A stretch of DNA of 64,000 bases from positions 62,001 through 126,000 of the forward strand of contig NZ_JRND01000007.1 in NCBI RefSeq assembly GCF_000758945.1, given 5' to 3'. Shown here one piece after another: positions 61,516 through 64,000 of the stretch; position 1 is the stretch's first letter; each line of letters opens with the position of its first letter. The DNA comes from Lancefieldella parvula_C (lineage in GTDB: Bacteria; Actinomycetota; Coriobacteriia; Coriobacteriales; Atopobiaceae). The notes below the pieces were generated by a model. It was not told the DNA's origin and searched no databases. It worked only from the letters and a program-made list of their open reading frames with translations. The position numbers and the translations under genes are program-made.

Positions 61516-62799
61516 ATGGACGTCATAAAAGTAGTAGGTGGCCGTTCTGTCACAGGAGAGGTCACTGTAGAGGGTGCAAAAAACTCTGCCCTTAAATTGA
61601 TGGCTGCAACCATCATGGCTCCTGGTGTTACTACACTCACTAACGTTCCTAATATTGCAGACGTTCACGTCATGGGCAAGGTGCTCAAGACGTTAGGCGC
61701 TCGCATTGAAGTCGTTGGTCTTCACGAGCTCAAAATTGATACCACAGATATTACAAGCTGGGAGACTCCTTACAGTCTTGTTGCACAGATGCGTGCATCA
61801 ACTGCTGTTTTGGGTCCCCTTATTTCTCGTTTTGGCAAGGCTGTTGTGGCGATGCCAGGCGGTTGTAATATCGGTGCTCGCAAAATTGACATGCACATCC
61901 TGGGCCTCGAGGCTTTGGGTGTTGAATTTAAGGTTGAGCACGGCAATATTCACGCAAGCGCTCCTCACGGCATAACCGGCGAGACCGTTTCTTTAGCCTT
62001 TGCCTCCGTTGGCGCAACAGAAAACCTGATGATGGCATCAGTTTTTGCCAAGGGTGTAACGGTCATTGATAACGCAGCTCGTGAGCCAGAAATTGTTGAC
62101 CTTGCTACTATGCTCAACAAAATGGGTGCCAACATTCAGGGTGCCGGATCTCCTGTTATTGAGATTCACGGCGTTACAGAGCTGCATCCTGTTGAGCATG
62201 AAGTTGTCGGCGACCGCATTGAGGCTGGTACCTTCCTGGCTATTGGCGCGCTTACTGGTGAGCCTATTACTGTTCACGGCTTCGAGCCAAATCACCTTGG
62301 CCTGGTACTTAAGAAGTATGAGCAGATGGGCATTACCATCGAGACCGGAGATAGGTGGGCAAGGGCTTCTCGCCAGCAAGATCTTAAAGCTATCGATATC
62401 CAGACGCTGCCATTCCCGGGTTTTCCAACAGACATGCAGGCACAGACCATGACGCTGCTTGCTCTGGCTAAGGGTACCTGCATCATTACAGAAAACGTCT
62501 TTGAGAATCGCTTTATGTTGGCGTCTGAGCTTTCTCGCATGGGAGCCGATATTACCATTGAGGGCCATCACGCTATTGTTCGCGGCGTCTCCGGCTTTGA
62601 GGGGGCGCAGGTCAAGTCACCAGATCTTCGTGGTGGTGCTGCGCTTGTTATGGCTGGTCTTGTGGCCGAGGGAGAAACAATCGTTTCTGCCATTCATCAC
62701 ATTGACCGCGGTTACGAAGGATTTGTCGAGAAACTCGTCACGCTGGGAGCAGATGCTCAGCGCACTACCATTCCAGACGACGACTTTATCGAAGGATAG
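61516..62799 (+). CDS. murA: UDP-N-acetylglucosamine 1-carboxyvinyltransferase
   Basis: 427 residues with an ATG after GGAGG. It transfers enolpyruvate from PEP to UDP-GlcNAc, the first committed step of peptidoglycan synthesis. The active-site Cys117 in MPGGCNIGARKIDMHI predicts sensitivity to fosfomycin, unlike enzymes with Asp there. Other signatures: AKNSALKLMAA and DLRGGAALVMAGL. It follows the ATP synthase genes and precedes an LCP gene. Confidence 0.97.
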   Translation: MDVIKVVGGRSVTGEVTVEGAKNSALKLMAATIMAPGVTTLTNVPNIADVHVMGKVLKTLGARIEVVGLHELKIDTTDITSWETPYSLVAQMRASTAVLGPLISRFGKAVVAMPGGCNIGARKIDMHILGLEALGVEFKVEHGNIHASAPHGITGETVSLAFASVGATENLMMASVFAKGVTVIDNAAREPEIVDLATMLNKMGANIQGAGSPVIEIHGVTELHPVEHEVVGDRIEAGTFLAIGALTGEPITVHGFEPNHLGLVLKKYEQMGITIETGDRWARASRQQDLKAIDIQTLPFPGFPTDMQAQTMTLLALAKGTCIITENVFENRFMLASELSRMGADITIEGHHAIVRGVSGFEGAQVKSPDLRGGAALVMAGLVAEGETIVSAIHHIDRGYEGFVEKLVTLGADAQRTTIPDDDFIEG

Positions 62800-62802
62800 T
62801 TT

Positions 62803-64000
62803 GTGTCAACTAAACCAAAGCATGCAAAACTGCTCGACAACGGGGCCGCACAGGGCGCTTCGGCTGACACTGCACAAAATACTGCTACGGGAAGTACCCA
62901 AGGTACTGCACCAAGCGCTGCAGCCAATACGTCGCAGAACGCTGCGGTTAGTAACTCTCCTTTTAGTCGCACGCAGGCAGAGGGCTACCACAAGCGTCGT
63001 AAGCGTGTCTTCAGAAAGCAGATGGTAGTCAGGTCGCTTCTGGGCGTTCTTGCTGCTGTTTTTGTTGCCGCTGTGGTGGGCGCAGGTATCTGGTATGCAA
63101 GCGTTCAGGCACAGCTCAATAACTCACAGGTCATTACTGCTGAGCTTCGTCAGACGCTTCAGGAGCCTTCTGCACCAAGCGACCCCTATTATATGCTGCT
63201 TCTAGGAACCGACGGTCGACCTGGCGAGACTGAATATCGTGCGGATTCCATTATTTTGGCGCGCGTTGACCCTATCCATAAGCGTGTGACCATGCTTTCT
63301 ATTCCACGAGATACCCGTGTCTTGTGGAAGGGTTCTTACATGAAGATTAACGCTGTCCACTACTATGACGGCGCAAATGGCATGGTACAAGCTGTAAATG
63401 AACTGTGCGGCGTACATATTGCCCACTATGCAGAGGTCAACTTTGATGGTCTCGCAGGCATTACCGATGCTCTTGGTGGCGTAACCGTAAACGTTGAGCA
63501 GTACATGCGTGATACAGAGAACTTCAGCGACGTTGTTGAACTGTACCCCGGTGTTCAGAAACTGAACGGTGCTCAGGCACTCTTCTTTACTCGTGTTCGC
63601 TACGCTTTTGCAGACAGCGATTACACCCGCATGCGCCATCAGAGAACCTTCATCAAGGCTATGATTGCTCAGATTCTGAACACAGGAGACCCTGTAGCCA
63701 TTGCAAATACTGTCAATTCAACGGCAAGCATGGTTATTACTGATCTCTCTGTCTCAGACATTATTTCTTTGGGCACTCAGATGATTGGCATGAACACTGA
63801 TAAGGATATCTATACGGCATACGTACCATCCGAGGGAACAGAAATTGACGGTCAGTCGTATGTCATCGCAGATGAAGATGCACTTGCAAAGATGATGAAA
63901 GTAATTGATGTAGGAGACGATCCGTCTAGCTTAAACGGACAAACAGATGCCGAGGCAAATGCTGAGGCTGCCGAGAAAAGCTCAGAAGAGTCCTCAGAAT
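62803..64000 (+). CDS. LytR-CpsA-Psr (LCP) family protein, 3' end beyond the window
   Basis: At least 399 codons stay open to the window edge. The GTG at 62803 has GAAGGA six bases ahead, three bases after murA. A polar Ala/Thr/Gln-rich N-terminus and basic patch HKRRKRVFRKQ precede a helix near residues 78-100. The LCP domain (about 127-280) has MLLLGTDGRPG, ADSIILARVDP, MLSIPRDTRV and RVRYAFADSDYTRMRHQR, the Arg/Asp set that binds polyprenyl pyrophosphate. LCP enzymes attach teichoic-acid-like or polysaccharide polymers to peptidoglycan. An acidic tail begins near 63930. Confidence 0.92.
   Translation, partial: MSTKPKHAKLLDNGAAQGASADTAQNTATGSTQGTAPSAAANTSQNAAVSNSPFSRTQAEGYHKRRKRVFRKQMVVRSLLGVLAAVFVAAVVGAGIWYASVQAQLNNSQVITAELRQTLQEPSAPSDPYYMLLLGTDGRPGETEYRADSIILARVDPIHKRVTMLSIPRDTRVLWKGSYMKINAVHYYDGANGMVQAVNELCGVHIAHYAEVNFDGLAGITDALGGVTVNVEQYMRDTENFSDVVELYPGVQKLNGAQALFFTRVRYAFADSDYTRMRHQRTFIKAMIAQILNTGDPVAIANTVNSTASMVITDLSVSDIISLGTQMIGMNTDKDIYTAYVPSEGTEIDGQSYVIADEDALAKMMKVIDVGDDPSSLNGQTDAEANAEAAEKSSEESSE

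Noticed and set aside
62803..64000. Frameshifted or broken LCP gene
   Set aside because: The frame is continuous and only runs off the end of the window.

Overview
The window reads as a stretch of chromosome from an anaerobic, moderate-GC actinobacterium. The best fit is the class Coriobacteriia, family Atopobiaceae (Atopobium/Lancefieldella-like); this is inferred from gene content and not from a database search. The evidence is an actinobacterial fhaA-fhaB-pstP-rodA-pbpA-pknB envelope-signalling cluster, pyruvate:ferredoxin oxidoreductase, a mannose-family PTS, a PerR-type regulator, a MurT/GatD pair, an F-type ATPase operon and a sortase-anchored thioester adhesin. I see no prophage, IS transposase, rRNA operon or CRISPR array.

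Layout. 0-5 kb: a membrane M28-like protein with an eroded active site, a large surface adhesin on the minus strand, and a Fur/PerR regulator divergent from it. 4.9-5.3 kb: a GC-rich, hairpin-rich non-coding stretch, then tRNA-Gly. 5.6-13.5 kb: M29 aminopeptidase, tRNA-Lys, purB, a Tat lipoprotein, a two-component system, purC and a small membrane protein, then tRNA-Arg. 13.7-14.3 kb: non-coding, with a striking repeat cluster. 14.3-23.8 kb, minus strand: one envelope-signalling operon (membrane Ser/Thr kinase, fhaA, fhaB, pstP, a rodA-pbpA fusion, pknB). 23.9-30.5 kb: tRNA-Leu, serS, a small gene behind a perfect SOS-type palindrome, tRNA-Arg and tRNA-Ser, gluQ, an acetyltransferase, purH and an unknown gene. 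30.9-34.4 kb: PFOR. 34.6-39.6 kb: murT-gatD and queT-lytS-lytR-like genes. 39.6-43.7 kb: phosphodiesterase, PAP2 phosphatase, trxA, an unknown gene and pgi. 44.1-46.8 kb: mannose-type PTS EIIA/B/C/D. 47.3 kb: small SRP RNA. 47.5-54.2 kb: DedA, an anchored protein of unknown function, prfA, prmC, a Sua5/YrdC protein, rpiB and upp. 54.7-61.5 kb: atpBEFHAGDC. 61.5-64 kb: murA and an LCP-family gene cut by the window edge.

Much of the window serves the cell envelope: kinase and phosphatase control of elongation, fused SEDS-transpeptidase, MurA, MurT/GatD and LCP. Alongside sit central anaerobic energy metabolism (PTS, Pgi, PFOR, ATP synthase), dispersed purine synthesis genes and translation factors.

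The most unusual signals are: an octamer (TTCTCGCC or its complement) that I counted 28 times where one or two are expected; the SOS-boxed orphan gene; a GatD without its catalytic Cys and His; an M28 protein without most metal ligands; the rodA-pbpA fusion; and a repeat cluster with near-perfect 24-base inverted ends at 13,966-14,096.
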